The notes beneath the pieces are model-generated. The model was not told the DNA's origin. It saw only the letters and a list, made by a program, of their open reading frames with translations, and ran no database searches. A stretch of 54,238 nt of DNA, taken from NCBI GenBank assembly GCA_947500435.1, contig CANMRV010000012.1, positions 1-54,238 of the forward strand. Direction: 5' to 3'. How positions within the stretch are numbered: position 1 is the stretch's first letter; each line of letters starts with the position of its first letter. This DNA comes from an uncultured Flavobacteriaceae bacterium (GTDB lineage Bacteria; Bacteroidota; Bacteroidia; Flavobacteriales; Flavobacteriaceae). This document shows positions 8,256 to 16,952 of the stretch, in pieces. Both the position numbers and the translations under genes were made by a program.

Positions 8256-9341
8256 TTAGTCATTTTCCGGGCCATATAGCAGGTCTGCGGCGGCCTTAGC
8301 CATTTCCTTCTGATTATGACCAACGCCAGGTACGATTTTTAATTTCCAATTGAACTCATAATTCAGCCCTTCGGCAATTCTCCTCGATTGATTAAAAAAG
8401 TAAGTTCCTCTTGCCAATCGATTCAATCCTTGTTTATCTACCGTTGGAGAACGTAGCAATAGCCCTCCCTTTTCATGTTCATTATCCAGTTCCCCGACTA
8501 AAAGCGTTAAGTTTTTTTGAAAGGAAGCTTTGAGTTCCTTTTGTGAAAGTTTTGCATTTTTAATCCCAAATGGTAAGCCAATACTGTCGTCAGGCAGCGT
8601 ATAGGAACCTGAATTGGCAGCTATGATTCTATTTGCGCCTGAGGATGGTTGAAAAATAGCAAATCGATGGAGAATCTGCCCACCAGCAGAATGTCCGAAT
8701 ACATCGTATTCTTTTTGAGAGGTTTCCAATTTATTGACTACTAATTTAAAAATTCTATCGAAGTCATTGAAAATCCATTGTTTTCTGTCCGTATTGACCT
8801 CTGCAGAAAACTTGTCCTCATTTAAAAAAACGTTATTAGAGTTTTCCGCATACTCCACACTGCTCGAAAGGTTCAAATTTGTCATTAAGTTTCCCAAATG
8901 ATAAGCACCATAGTCATAATCACTTTCCTTATACATAAGAGACAAAACCAATACATTGAATTCTTCGGATACATCAATCCAAGAATCTCTATAGCTATCG
9001 GCATTTCTACCCGCTCCCGGAACTACTAAAAGAACTTTTGAATCAGACTCAAAATTCGTAGGCATATGATAATGGACCTCGATGGACTTTTCCTTTTTGA
9101 ATCCGCCCTCAATCAAGAATTTTCCCGAACCAGATTCAAGTTTAATTTGATTCAATACCATTGATTTTTCAGGTTTCAAATCACTTTTATTGATAAGGTC
9201 CATACTGCAATGTGGACAAGTACCGGCTTGTTCAAAGGTCAATTCGTCACAAGGTAAATCACAGGGTTTACAGATGAATTCCCCTAACTGGCGTTTGCAC
9301 GATATTATAAGCAACAAAAAGGTTATGACATATATTCTCAT
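8256..9341 (-). CDS. Lipoprotein: Cys-rich metal-binding-like head plus alpha/beta hydrolase
   Basis: 361 residues from the ATG at 9341 (lipobox LIISC, Cys15). Residues 24-50 hold Cys24, 27, 31, 42 and 45 in the arrangement ..ICKPCDLPC..GTCPHCSMDLI, which resembles the heavy-metal-binding YHS/HMBD modules (TCPMHP..CPKCGMDL) of CopA-type proteins. The rest is an alpha/beta hydrolase: VPGAGRNADS, nucleophile elbow GHSAGG, and a C-terminal His in PGVGHNQ. The fusion is unusual. The head may be a structural zinc finger or a metal sensor. The gene is convergent with the sulfatase gene, and a terminator of the M56 unit lies just upstream. Confidence 0.75.
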   Translation of the reverse strand: MRIYVITFLLLIISCKRQLGEFICKPCDLPCDELTFEQAGTCPHCSMDLINKSDLKPEKSMVLNQIKLESGSGKFLIEGGFKKEKSIEVHYHMPTNFESDSKVLLVVPGAGRNADSYRDSWIDVSEEFNVLVLSLMYKESDYDYGAYHLGNLMTNLNLSSSVEYAENSNNVFLNEDKFSAEVNTDRKQWIFNDFDRIFKLVVNKLETSQKEYDVFGHSAGGQILHRFAIFQPSSGANRIIAANSGSYTLPDDSIGLPFGIKNAKLSQKELKASFQKNLTLLVGELDNEHEKGGLLLRSPTVDKQGLNRLARGTYFFNQSRRIAEGLNYEFNWKLKIVPGVGHNQKEMAKAAADLLYGPEND

Positions 9342-9370
9342 AAGGTTTAGAATTTCAGAAGAATTCAACA

Positions 9371-9400
9371 AAAACTACCTGCTCAAAAACAGGTAGTTTT
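9371..9400 (-). terminator. Rho-independent terminator of blaI-M56 unit
   Basis: AAAACTACCTG (9371-9381) pairs perfectly with CAGGTAGTTTT (9390-9400) around an 8-nt loop. On the minus strand the stem runs into a T-rich tract. It lies 24 bp after the stop of the M56 gene. Being A/T-flanked on both sides it could work in both directions. Confidence 0.85.
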
Positions 9401-9424
9401 AGTATAGCCTCAAAGGCTCCAAAA

Positions 9425-11137
9425 TTATTCGGTTGCCCCTTTTTGTTTAAGGTATTCAACGATATCATCATGCCCTTTTTTCTCTGCCATTCTTAGTGCG
9501 GTACGAACTCTCATTTTACCATCTACTTCTTCAACACATTTTTTATTGACATCTGCTCCTTGATTTATTAAATATTTGACTATCGTTAAATAACCTTGCT
9601 CGCTAGCATTTATAAGAGGTGTTTCATCACCAGGCACTTCAGTATTGACGTCGGCGCCTTTGCTTGTTAAATATTCAACAACCGCTAAACTACCAGCCTT
9701 AGAAGCCATAATCAGAGGATTTCCATCATCTTTGACACGCATATTTACATCAGCGTTAAGTTCAACAAGTACTTTGACCATTTCAAGATTACTTTTTTTG
9801 GAAGCTTGAATCAAAGCGCTACCGTCTCCTGGAAACTTTGTATTTACATCAGCTCCTTTACTAATCAGAAGTTGAACAAGTGCTACATCACCTTTTCTTG
9901 CCGCCAACCACAAAGGATGCCCGTCAGATTCAGTTCCCAAATTCGGATTGGCTCCTTTTTCCATCAATAACTGGGCTATTTTAAGTTCCCCACTACGAAT
10001 GGACATGGTCAAAGGAGTGCCTTCACCGTGTTGAACTAAATTCACATCAGCTCCATTTTCCAGCATTTTTTTAACAGCCGCGTAATTTCCATGGCGCACG
10101 GCACGAAGTAACGGCTTAAGGTCATCATCAAATTCATTTTCATAGTCATTTTCCCCGTCCATATCATTGTGGGTTTCAACTAAATTTTCCTGCGCCTGTA
10201 ACACACTGGGCTGGTTCAACATCAAAAGCGTTATAAATAATGTTGGCGCCAAAAATGTATACTTCCAATAACTGTTGCTGTTTGATTTTTGTTTGTTCAT
10301 CATGATGATTCGTTTTTTGATTAAAGATTGATTATAATTTGAAACAAGGCTATTCGTTTTTTTATGACTAGCTATGTTCAAAAGATTCATTTGATACTCC
10401 TCAGAGGCAACCCTATTAGTTTCCAGTAAGGAGGCATCCGTCTGATATTCGATATTCTTTTCTACTTCTTTTCTATACAACCACACCAAGGGGTTGAACC
10501 ACAGAAGGATGATTGCTATTTCGGAAAGTAACAAATCCAAAGAGTGATACTTTTTTACATGAACTTTTTCATGTTCAAGAATCTGCTCATAAGCACTGCT
10601 ATCGTATTTGTTAGGATTAACAAAAACATAATTGAAAAATGAACAAGGCTCGCTTTCTTCGGTTTGGTCTAGAATAACACATCGACCATCCTTAAGGCGG
10701 TCTTTGCACTTATGAATTTTTCGAAATATACCTAGTAACTGTGTCAGAAAATTAAGAGAAAGTATGATTACCCCAAAAAGATAAAGCAAACCAATCCAAT
10801 AGATTAGATCTCGATTACCATTCGTCTTGGAAGGGATAATCGTAGTTGTGTTTTCATTCATTTCATACTTTGGAGCTTCCTTTAGAGGTACGGGTTCACT
10901 TGTTATGGTAGCCTCATTTTGAATATTTTCATTGCCCCGAGAAACTACTTTCTCTACTATACCCTGATGGTCTATTAATTCAGGAAGCGTAACGAACGGA
11001 AGTACGAAGGTCAATGCTAAGCCGATTAACAAATAGGCCCGGTTTATACTAAAAAAACTTTCTTTTTGAAGAAAAAGTTTGTAAAAACCAAATAGAACGG
11101 ATAGTACAATAGCCGCTTTCAATAATAACAACATCAT
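9425..11137 (-). CDS. M56 (BlaR1-like) membrane peptidase with ankyrin-repeat sensor tail
   Basis: 570 residues. Membrane segments lie at about 1-22, 33-52, 111-135 and 290-308. The gluzincin motif HEKVH (189-193) lies in the cytoplasmic loop, followed by LLWFNPLVWLYRKEVE, as in BlaR1/MecR1. After the fourth segment and an acidic linker, residues about 340-570 form six to seven ankyrin repeats (pattern G.TPL..A...G....V..L...GADVN). In BlaR1 this place holds the extracytoplasmic penicillin-sensor domain, so the ankyrin tail is probably the periplasmic sensor. The start ATG overlaps the stop of the blaI-like gene (ATGA), showing translational coupling. Its stimulus is unknown. Confidence 0.88.
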   Translation of the reverse strand: MMLLLLKAAIVLSVLFGFYKLFLQKESFFSINRAYLLIGLALTFVLPFVTLPELIDHQGIVEKVVSRGNENIQNEATITSEPVPLKEAPKYEMNENTTTIIPSKTNGNRDLIYWIGLLYLFGVIILSLNFLTQLLGIFRKIHKCKDRLKDGRCVILDQTEESEPCSFFNYVFVNPNKYDSSAYEQILEHEKVHVKKYHSLDLLLSEIAIILLWFNPLVWLYRKEVEKNIEYQTDASLLETNRVASEEYQMNLLNIASHKKTNSLVSNYNQSLIKKRIIMMNKQKSNSNSYWKYTFLAPTLFITLLMLNQPSVLQAQENLVETHNDMDGENDYENEFDDDLKPLLRAVRHGNYAAVKKMLENGADVNLVQHGEGTPLTMSIRSGELKIAQLLMEKGANPNLGTESDGHPLWLAARKGDVALVQLLISKGADVNTKFPGDGSALIQASKKSNLEMVKVLVELNADVNMRVKDDGNPLIMASKAGSLAVVEYLTSKGADVNTEVPGDETPLINASEQGYLTIVKYLINQGADVNKKCVEEVDGKMRVRTALRMAEKKGHDDIVEYLKQKGATE

Positions 11138-11496
11138 GATTTCTTTGATTTTATGATTGTTATCAGCTCCTTTATTTCCTTATCAGATAGCTCCTCTTGC
11201 TTAGCAAAATGCGCCATCATCTTGGGTAAGGAATTTCCGAAGTACTTTTTCTTAATGTCTTTGATATCTTCTTTTCGATAATCCTCAATAGTGATTTTTG
11301 CACTATATCGATCAGTGTTTCCAATTTTTTCTGATTTCAAAAAACCTTTCTTTACCAATATTTTTACGATGGTAGCTACCGTATTGTAATGAGGTTTTGG
11401 CTTGGGAAACTGTTCAACAACCTCGCGAATAAAAACTCCGTCTTGTTGCCAAATCACTTGCATGATTTGCTCCTCCCGTTCAGTTAATTTTTTCAT
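11134..11496 (-). CDS. BlaI/MecI/CopY-family repressor
   Basis: 120 residues. The winged-helix N-terminus (LTEREEQIMQVIWQQDGVF, then HYNTVATIVKILVKKGFL) is the typical BlaI DNA-binding unit, and the helical C-terminus would dimerise. In known systems such repressors are inactivated through the M56 sensor protease, which here is the overlapping downstream gene. Two palindromes of the TACTA/TAGTA type stand 25-60 bp upstream of the ATG, so autoregulation is likely. Confidence 0.93.
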   Translation of the reverse strand: MKKLTEREEQIMQVIWQQDGVFIREVVEQFPKPKPHYNTVATIVKILVKKGFLKSEKIGNTDRYSAKITIEDYRKEDIKDIKKKYFGNSLPKMMAHFAKQEELSDKEIKELITIIKSKKS

Positions 11497-11520
11497 TGAC
11501 CATACATTTAAAGAACAATA

Positions 11521-11557
11521 CTACTAATTATTTAGTAGATATACTAACTTATTAGTA
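11521..11557. promoter_or_regulatory. Double palindromic operator of BlaI type
   Basis: CTACTAA-TTAT-TTAGTAG (11521-11538) and TACTAA-CTTA-TTAGTA (11542-11557) are perfect inverted repeats with 4-nt centres. Their centres are 20 bp apart, about two helical turns, so two dimers would sit on one face of the DNA. Both match the TACTA..TAGTA-type sites of the BlaI/MecI family and lie just before the repressor gene. Confidence 0.85.
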
Positions 11558-11933
11558 GATAATCGTTCTAATAGATATAGAATAATTAATTACAGTGGAA
11601 TTTTAAGGGCCTACTAGGTCTACTTCACGGAATTTATTAAGACTCCGCCCTTCTAGAAATTAAATACCACATTGTTTTATAAAATAATTGACCTTTCAGA
11701 TATAATGGATAAGTCCTTTTTAAGTATTGATTAAGTTAAACTCTATCGCCAATTTAGCATCTAGATAGCTGTTTCAACAATCTTGGGAAATTTTATAAAA
11801 ACACTATGAAAAATATAGAAGCGAATTGGGCTTTTCTAAAATAAGTCGTTCACCTTAAACTTCTTTCATTATATCGAGTAGTTTAATTTCTTTATTTTAA
11901 GTTTTATACTTTTCGGCATAAAGAAATTCATTA
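11558..11933. other. Intergenic region, divergent promoters
   Basis: About 375 bp A/T-rich DNA between divergent genes with no ORF or repeat of note. TACTTTTC at about 11907-11914 is a one-mismatch fit to the TAnnTTTG -7 element and could serve the GH16 gene; no convincing -33 element is visible. Confidence 0.35.
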
Positions 11934-12824
11934 ATGAAAAAGCTCCTCACCCTTTGTGCGTTTATTATTTTTTCTTGCTCAAGTGATAACGACCCAAGGT
12001 CAGAACCAAAATTTAACGTTAAGGAAACCGTACTTCCAACAGTTTCAAATATTGGTTTTGATTATAGCACCACAGATATAGAAGGATGGGAGCTGATTTG
12101 GGAAGATAATTTTAATGGTGATTTATCAAATTGGAACGTTTGGAAAGGTGGTGCTTTTAACGGGGAATTACAATTTTACCAACCAGACAATCTTTATATA
12201 GATAAAGGCTACCTATTTATAGAACAGCTACGAGAATCAATTACTGGTGTTGCCAGTCCGACTACGTCAGTTACCAAGTCATTCGATTTTACCAGTGGTA
12301 GGCTTGAAACAATAGAACTATATAGTCCATCTTCAAAAGGAACGCTGCGAATCGCGGCGCGCGTTAAACTACCGAAAGGTGAGGGTCTAGCTCCATCATT
12401 TTGGAACGACGGAGATCCGTGGCCCACACAAGGGCAAATTGATATTATGGAATTAAGGGGTGGAAAGACGAATGAATATGTGACCAACTTCTTCTACGGT
12501 ACTGAGCCAGATACTCCACTTAACAATCCAGCAATAACGGGATATACACACGACACTGGAATAGACTTAACCGAAGAGTTTCACATATTCGATGCGGTCT
12601 GGTCACAAAATAGTATTGTATTCTCCTTAGATGGTGTAGAGGTTAGAACTTTATCAAGTAGTGAATTTCCATACGTGGAAGAGCTTTTTAATAAAAATCA
12701 ACAAGTCGTATTGAACACGGCTGTTGGAGGATTAATTTTTGAAGGTGAGAATTTCAATGTGGCGGCTGTTCCTGCCAAATCCTATTTTATAATTGATTGG
12801 GTAAAAATCTTTAAACAGCAATAG
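11934..12824 (+). CDS. GH16-like lipoprotein with altered catalytic nucleophile
   Basis: 296 residues, lipobox IIFSC. The concanavalin-like GH16 fold is clear: WELIWEDNFNGDLSNWNVW, NGELQFYQPDNLYI, FTSGRLET and ARVKLPKGEGLAPSFW. The catalytic motif, normally E-I-D-I-x-E, reads Q168-I-D170-I-M-E173: the nucleophile Glu is Gln (codon CAA at 12435-12437), while the acid/base Glu and the middle Asp remain. Hydrolysis by the normal retaining mechanism should therefore be lost or very weak. It may be a surface glycan-binding protein for laminarin-like or agar-like polymers, or a relic. It stands alone, with a possible weak terminator hairpin at 12827-12846. Confidence 0.85.
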   Translation: MKKLLTLCAFIIFSCSSDNDPRSEPKFNVKETVLPTVSNIGFDYSTTDIEGWELIWEDNFNGDLSNWNVWKGGAFNGELQFYQPDNLYIDKGYLFIEQLRESITGVASPTTSVTKSFDFTSGRLETIELYSPSSKGTLRIAARVKLPKGEGLAPSFWNDGDPWPTQGQIDIMELRGGKTNEYVTNFFYGTEPDTPLNNPAITGYTHDTGIDLTEEFHIFDAVWSQNSIVFSLDGVEVRTLSSSEFPYVEELFNKNQQVVLNTAVGGLIFEGENFNVAAVPAKSYFIIDWVKIFKQQ

Positions 12825-12872
12825 ACTTCTAGCTTTACTTAGAAGATAATTTTAGATTGACGTCTCATTCGA

Positions 12873-14504
12873 TTAATTTTTTAAAACCTCACTATCCAAA
12901 TACCCAATACGTTCGGATTTTGCTTCGAAAAAAACATCTTTAGGCAATGGTTTTGTATAAATATTCCAAAGTGAATCTTTCGCTTGTCTCCACAAAATTG
13001 TAGCGTCGGATTTTTTGGAAATCAAACGGATTTCACCATTCTTTTCTTCCATTTCCAAAGCAGGTAGTTGCTCCTGTTTTCCTTCGGGTAACCATTTTGC
13101 GATTAATTCGTCCTCAGGAATTCGCCCCAAATCGTTAGTCTCGACAATCCATTTATCTAGCACTTGTCTTAAGTGTATCAAGGTATCCTGTACTTCCGAC
13201 TGCCCAACCAAATTATTTAACTCATAAGGATCATTTTGTAAATCGTACAATTCTTCTTCAGGTTTGGTAGGGTGTAACCAAAGTGCTTGCTTCTCATCCA
13301 ATTTTCCAGCTTTGTAGAGCCTTCTTAACTCTCTCATCATTGGCATTTGTTCGCGGTATGATACCCCTAAGGCATGACTCTTGTCTGTGTTGAAACTGCG
13401 AATATATTTATAGCGCTCTGATCGTACTGCCCGTAGTCTATCATAAATGGCATCAAAGCGATCTGCAGAGTGAAAGGTATATTTTGGTTTCTTTTCAACT
13501 TCAAACTTTCCGAATTGAGCCTTGCCTTGCATGACTTTTGGAGGTTCTATCCCCGCAAGGGAAAGAACGGTAGGAGCTAAATCTATAAAACTAATAAAGC
13601 GATCATCCCTACTTCCAGCCTTTTCATTCTTAGGAAACTTAATCACCATCGGAACTTTTGTACCTGTTTCATATAGGGCTCTCTTATGCCTTGGGAATGG
13701 GCCACCATGATCGCCATAAAAGAAGATGATGCTATTCTCGTAAAGTCCGTCAGCTTTTAGTCCGTTGATGATTTGTCCAATTTGATTATCCAAGCGTTTT
13801 AAATTGCTATAGTTCACTGCCAAATCATGTCGGATAGTATCATTATCAGGAAAGTATGGAGGCACTGGCACCCTTGAAGGAGATACAAAGAGTTGGTCTT
13901 TTCCCCGTTTCCAAATTTGAGATTCGTGACAAACAGCAAAATTGAAAACAGAAAAGAAGGGCTGCCCTTCCTTTCGTTTGCTCCAATGATGTTCTTTGCT
14001 ACTATCATCCCAAGCAGCTTCCATTTTTTTGAAATTATAATCTTCTTTTGGCCCGTTTGAAGTATAGTATCCCTTTTCTCGTAAATATTGGGTAAACATT
14101 TTCACCCCGTCTGGAACAACAGGAGAATAACTAGGAATATCTAAAGTTTCATAAGGTTTTTCTCCGGGCACCCCGCGCCAAGGCGCATGAGTTCTCATAT
14201 TATGCGCTCCTAGGGTAGTCGGATACATACCTGTGATAATTGAACTCCGTGCCGGAGCGCATACAGGAACAGGCGAATAGGCATTTTCAAAAGTAACACC
14301 ATCTCGGGCAAGCATTTCTATATATGGTAATCGCATTGTACTATCTCCATACATAGGAAACCAATCTGGAGATTGATCTTCGGCAACTAGCCAAATAATA
14401 TTGGGTAAGGATTCTTGAATGGTTTCCTCGGATTTCTTTTTCTCATTACAACCAATCACACTGAGGATCAAAAGGATTAATGTTGGGAATCTAAATTTCT
14501 TCAT
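12873..14504 (-). CDS. S1 sulfatase, lipoprotein
   Basis: 543 residues, lipobox SVIGC (Cys19). The formylglycine motif CAPARSSIITG has the modifiable Cys at about 82. VAEDQSPDWFPMYGD and FFYGDHGGPFPRHKR carry metal ligands. The general plan resembles N-sulfoglucosamine sulfohydrolase-like bacterial sulfatases, but the substrate is open. It is the last gene of a minus-strand run beginning at 18674 and lies 15 bp after the TIM-barrel gene, so it probably shares their mRNA. This links desulfation with sugar oxidation in the periplasm. Confidence 0.92.
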   Translation of the reverse strand: MKKFRFPTLILLILSVIGCNEKKKSEETIQESLPNIIWLVAEDQSPDWFPMYGDSTMRLPYIEMLARDGVTFENAYSPVPVCAPARSSIITGMYPTTLGAHNMRTHAPWRGVPGEKPYETLDIPSYSPVVPDGVKMFTQYLREKGYYTSNGPKEDYNFKKMEAAWDDSSKEHHWSKRKEGQPFFSVFNFAVCHESQIWKRGKDQLFVSPSRVPVPPYFPDNDTIRHDLAVNYSNLKRLDNQIGQIINGLKADGLYENSIIFFYGDHGGPFPRHKRALYETGTKVPMVIKFPKNEKAGSRDDRFISFIDLAPTVLSLAGIEPPKVMQGKAQFGKFEVEKKPKYTFHSADRFDAIYDRLRAVRSERYKYIRSFNTDKSHALGVSYREQMPMMRELRRLYKAGKLDEKQALWLHPTKPEEELYDLQNDPYELNNLVGQSEVQDTLIHLRQVLDKWIVETNDLGRIPEDELIAKWLPEGKQEQLPALEMEEKNGEIRLISKKSDATILWRQAKDSLWNIYTKPLPKDVFFEAKSERIGYLDSEVLKN

Positions 14505-14519
14505 TCTTATAAAATGGTA

Positions 14520-15362
14520 TTACTCTTCTAAACTTTTCAAATAGGTAAGACTTTTTGGAGTTTGATCAAGAACTTTCGAGGATTCATCTTCAATAAAAAG
14601 ATATTCAAGTCCCATTTTTTTCGCTTCAGCTACTATGCCAGCAATATCTATTTGACCCGTACCTAGAACTACATTCGTTTCAACATCTGATTGGCCATTT
14701 TGGTTTCCTTTGGTTCCCTTTTGACAGTCTTTAAGATGCATTAGTTTGAATTCATTAGGATACTTCCGTAACCAGGCTATAGGGTCTTCCCCTGGATGGG
14801 CAAACCAATATACATCCATCTCAAAACCAAAGTGTTTTGAGTTTTTAATTAAATAATCGATTAATAGCTCATCCCCATAAGGTCTGAATTCATAACCATG
14901 TGGGTGATAGACCAAAGTGATGCCTTCTTTCTCGTAAAGCTCACCTGCTTTGTTAAAAACGGCCAAGGCATTTTGTGTATCGGTGATCGTAAATTTATTT
15001 CCATCATGGGGAATCCAAAAACAAACGACATACTTGGCATCATAATTTTTTGCTCGTGCCAAAACCGTTTCCGGGGAATCACGTAATTCTTCAAAAGGAG
15101 CACTTACACTTACAATTTTCAAATCGTTTTCGGCTAACATGGCATTGTACTCTTCTTGGGTATATCCATAAGTACCATCGTTACCATCTTCTAAATTATG
15201 AATTCCCCATGCTTTGATTTTAGCAAATGTACCCGGAACATCTTTTGGAAATTCATTTCGGAGGCTGTATAACTGCAGCCCGATTTCTTGCGCATTCACC
15301 TCTATTGCAGCAAACTGTGATATTACAGCACTAGCAATCAAAACCAATATTGATTTATTCAT
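14520..15362 (-). CDS. Exported TIM-barrel protein, sugar phosphate isomerase/epimerase family (copy 2)
   Basis: 280 residues with an N-terminal signal peptide (cleavage near NAQ|E). The xylose-isomerase-like TIM barrel shows IGLQLYSLR, a YHPHGYEFRP strand, FEMDVYWFAHPG, LMHLKDCQKG and a final FIEDES, with His, Asp and Glu residues that usually bind a divalent metal. Export excludes a role on sugar phosphates in the cytoplasm. Next to a GMC oxidoreductase, a role on oxidised (3-keto) sugars is plausible. It is a tandem paralog of the next gene upstream, with clearly the same motifs along the whole length. Confidence 0.82.
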   Translation of the reverse strand: MNKSILVLIASAVISQFAAIEVNAQEIGLQLYSLRNEFPKDVPGTFAKIKAWGIHNLEDGNDGTYGYTQEEYNAMLAENDLKIVSVSAPFEELRDSPETVLARAKNYDAKYVVCFWIPHDGNKFTITDTQNALAVFNKAGELYEKEGITLVYHPHGYEFRPYGDELLIDYLIKNSKHFGFEMDVYWFAHPGEDPIAWLRKYPNEFKLMHLKDCQKGTKGNQNGQSDVETNVVLGTGQIDIAGIVAEAKKMGLEYLFIEDESSKVLDQTPKSLTYLKSLEE

Positions 15363-15389
15363 TCTTAAATTTTTAAAAGAAATAGGAGT

Positions 15390-16214
15390 TTACTTTTTAT
15401 CCAAACTTTTCAACCAGTCTAAACTCTGTGGAACTTGTTCAACAACACGAGAAGATTCGTCTTCAATAAACATATATTCAATGCCTAATTTTTTGGCTTC
15501 TGCTACAACGCCAGCCATATCGACTTGCCCTGTACCTAGAACGACATTAGTCTCCACATCTTCATGACCTGTATTGTTCCCTTCAACGCCATGCTTCATG
15601 TCTTTTAAATGCATTAAGGTCATTTTCTTTGGATATTTTTTCATCAAAGCCAATGGGTCACCTCCTCCATGATGTGCCCAAAAAACATCTAATTCGAAGG
15701 TGAAATCTGTAGCATTTTCAGCCATATAATCGAACAAAGTTCCGTCTTTATAGGAGCGGAATTCGTAACCATGTGCATGATACGCCAGAGTCAATCCATT
15801 CTCCTTCAATAATTTACCTGCTTTATTGAAAACTTCGGTCGCATGTTGGGTTTCTTCCAAATCCCATTTGTTATCATCGTGCGGTACCCAAGCGCACATC
15901 ACATAGGTAGCACCAAAGGCTTTCGCGTTATCAATAACTTTTTGTGGGTTCTTTTCCAAATCTTCGAAACCAGCACCTACACTTACGACCTCCATATTGC
16001 GTAATGACAATTCCTTTTTGAAATCTTCCATGGACATTCCGTAAGTACCTCCGCCTTCCAACTTGGTAATTCCCCAAGATTGAATGATATCGAGACTTCC
16101 GGTAACATCTGTTTTGAATTGGTTTCTTAGGCTATACAACTGTAAACCGACTTCTTGAGCCGAGAGTGGTATCGCTATTAAAACAAATATGATAATTGCT
16201 ACTATTCTTTTCAT
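15390..16214 (-). CDS. Exported TIM-barrel protein, sugar phosphate isomerase/epimerase family (copy 1)
   Basis: 274 residues with signal peptide (IPLSAQ|EVG). Same barrel and motif order as its neighbour: VGLQLYSLRNQF, AYHAHGYEFRSY, FELDVFWAHHGGGDP, LMHLKDMKHG and FIEDESSR. The predicted metal ligands (Glu, Asp, His, Glu) are intact in both copies, so both are probably active, perhaps on different epimers or steps. The gap to copy 2 is 27 bp and to the upstream small-subunit gene 21 bp. Confidence 0.82.
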   Translation of the reverse strand: MKRIVAIIIFVLIAIPLSAQEVGLQLYSLRNQFKTDVTGSLDIIQSWGITKLEGGGTYGMSMEDFKKELSLRNMEVVSVGAGFEDLEKNPQKVIDNAKAFGATYVMCAWVPHDDNKWDLEETQHATEVFNKAGKLLKENGLTLAYHAHGYEFRSYKDGTLFDYMAENATDFTFELDVFWAHHGGGDPLALMKKYPKKMTLMHLKDMKHGVEGNNTGHEDVETNVVLGTGQVDMAGVVAEAKKLGIEYMFIEDESSRVVEQVPQSLDWLKSLDKK

Positions 16215-16235
16215 AATATGTTCTTTTATTTCTTA

Positions 16236-16949
16236 TTATGTCAACAAATTTCCATTTTCATCCCAAGTAGCGATAGTGCCCCGAGTACTTTGGTCAATAC
16301 ATTTTGCAATCCATTCAGGATCATAAGCTACACCATGTTGATCAAGGACATCTTGAGGTACGCCATCCCACACATTGGGTTGGTTACCTTTATATCCCAA
16401 ATCGGCTATTCCCACTTTTGAAGTGTAGTATCCTGTTACGGTAAGACCTCGCATCATATAGAAAAATTGTATTTCAAGTGCTTGCTTATCCAAAGGAACT
16501 TCCGTGTCATGCCAACAAATTTCATCGCAGATTTCCTTTTTCTGTTCTAAGGTTGCTGACTTGAATTCCGTTCCAAATTCCGTATTGCTTTTATGGTCTA
16601 ACCACATCAAACCACCCAAAAGAGTTGGTGCCATGGTCGGAATATCTTTCCCCATAAATTCCACAAGCTCAGGAACACCTGCTTCAATAGGTCCTCCATG
16701 GGGCTCTTTTGGCGGAAGAATCACCACGCTAAGCGCGGCAATGGTTTCCATTTCATGTTCATTAAACAATTGTTCTGCTTGCAATTTTTCAAGACGCTCC
16801 AATTCTTTTGGAGTACGGCCGAAATACTTTGCACTAGTTTCAGCAACGGCTTCATCAATAGTTTCCGTTTTGCAGGAGTTAAATACTAAGCCTGTACTGG
16901 CCGCAGCTCCCCCAAGAATCATAGTCTGTAAACTTTTCCTTCTATCCAT
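16236..16949 (-). CDS. Gluconate 2-dehydrogenase subunit 3-like protein (GMC partner)
   Basis: 237 residues. The N-terminus MDRRKSLQTMILGG.. has a twin-arginine motif (RRKSLQ) and a lipobox-like VFNSC, so it is probably Tat-exported and membrane-anchored. The body (ETIAALSVVILPPKEPHGGP, VPELVEFMG) matches the small subunit family that accompanies FAD-dependent GMC dehydrogenases. In known complexes this subunit carries the Tat signal and takes the folded catalytic subunit across the membrane. It starts 3 bp after the stop of the GMC gene. No cytochrome c subunit follows, so the electron acceptor is not evident. Confidence 0.85.
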   Translation of the reverse strand: MDRRKSLQTMILGGAAASTGLVFNSCKTETIDEAVAETSAKYFGRTPKELERLEKLQAEQLFNEHEMETIAALSVVILPPKEPHGGPIEAGVPELVEFMGKDIPTMAPTLLGGLMWLDHKSNTEFGTEFKSATLEQKKEICDEICWHDTEVPLDKQALEIQFFYMMRGLTVTGYYTSKVGIADLGYKGNQPNVWDGVPQDVLDQHGVAYDPEWIAKCIDQSTRGTIATWDENGNLLT

Positions 16950-16952
16950 AGC

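Noticed and set aside
12827..12846. Terminator after the GH16 gene (CTTCTA/TAGAAG)
   Set aside because: Only 6 A/T-rich base pairs and no real T-run; too weak to list as a feature.
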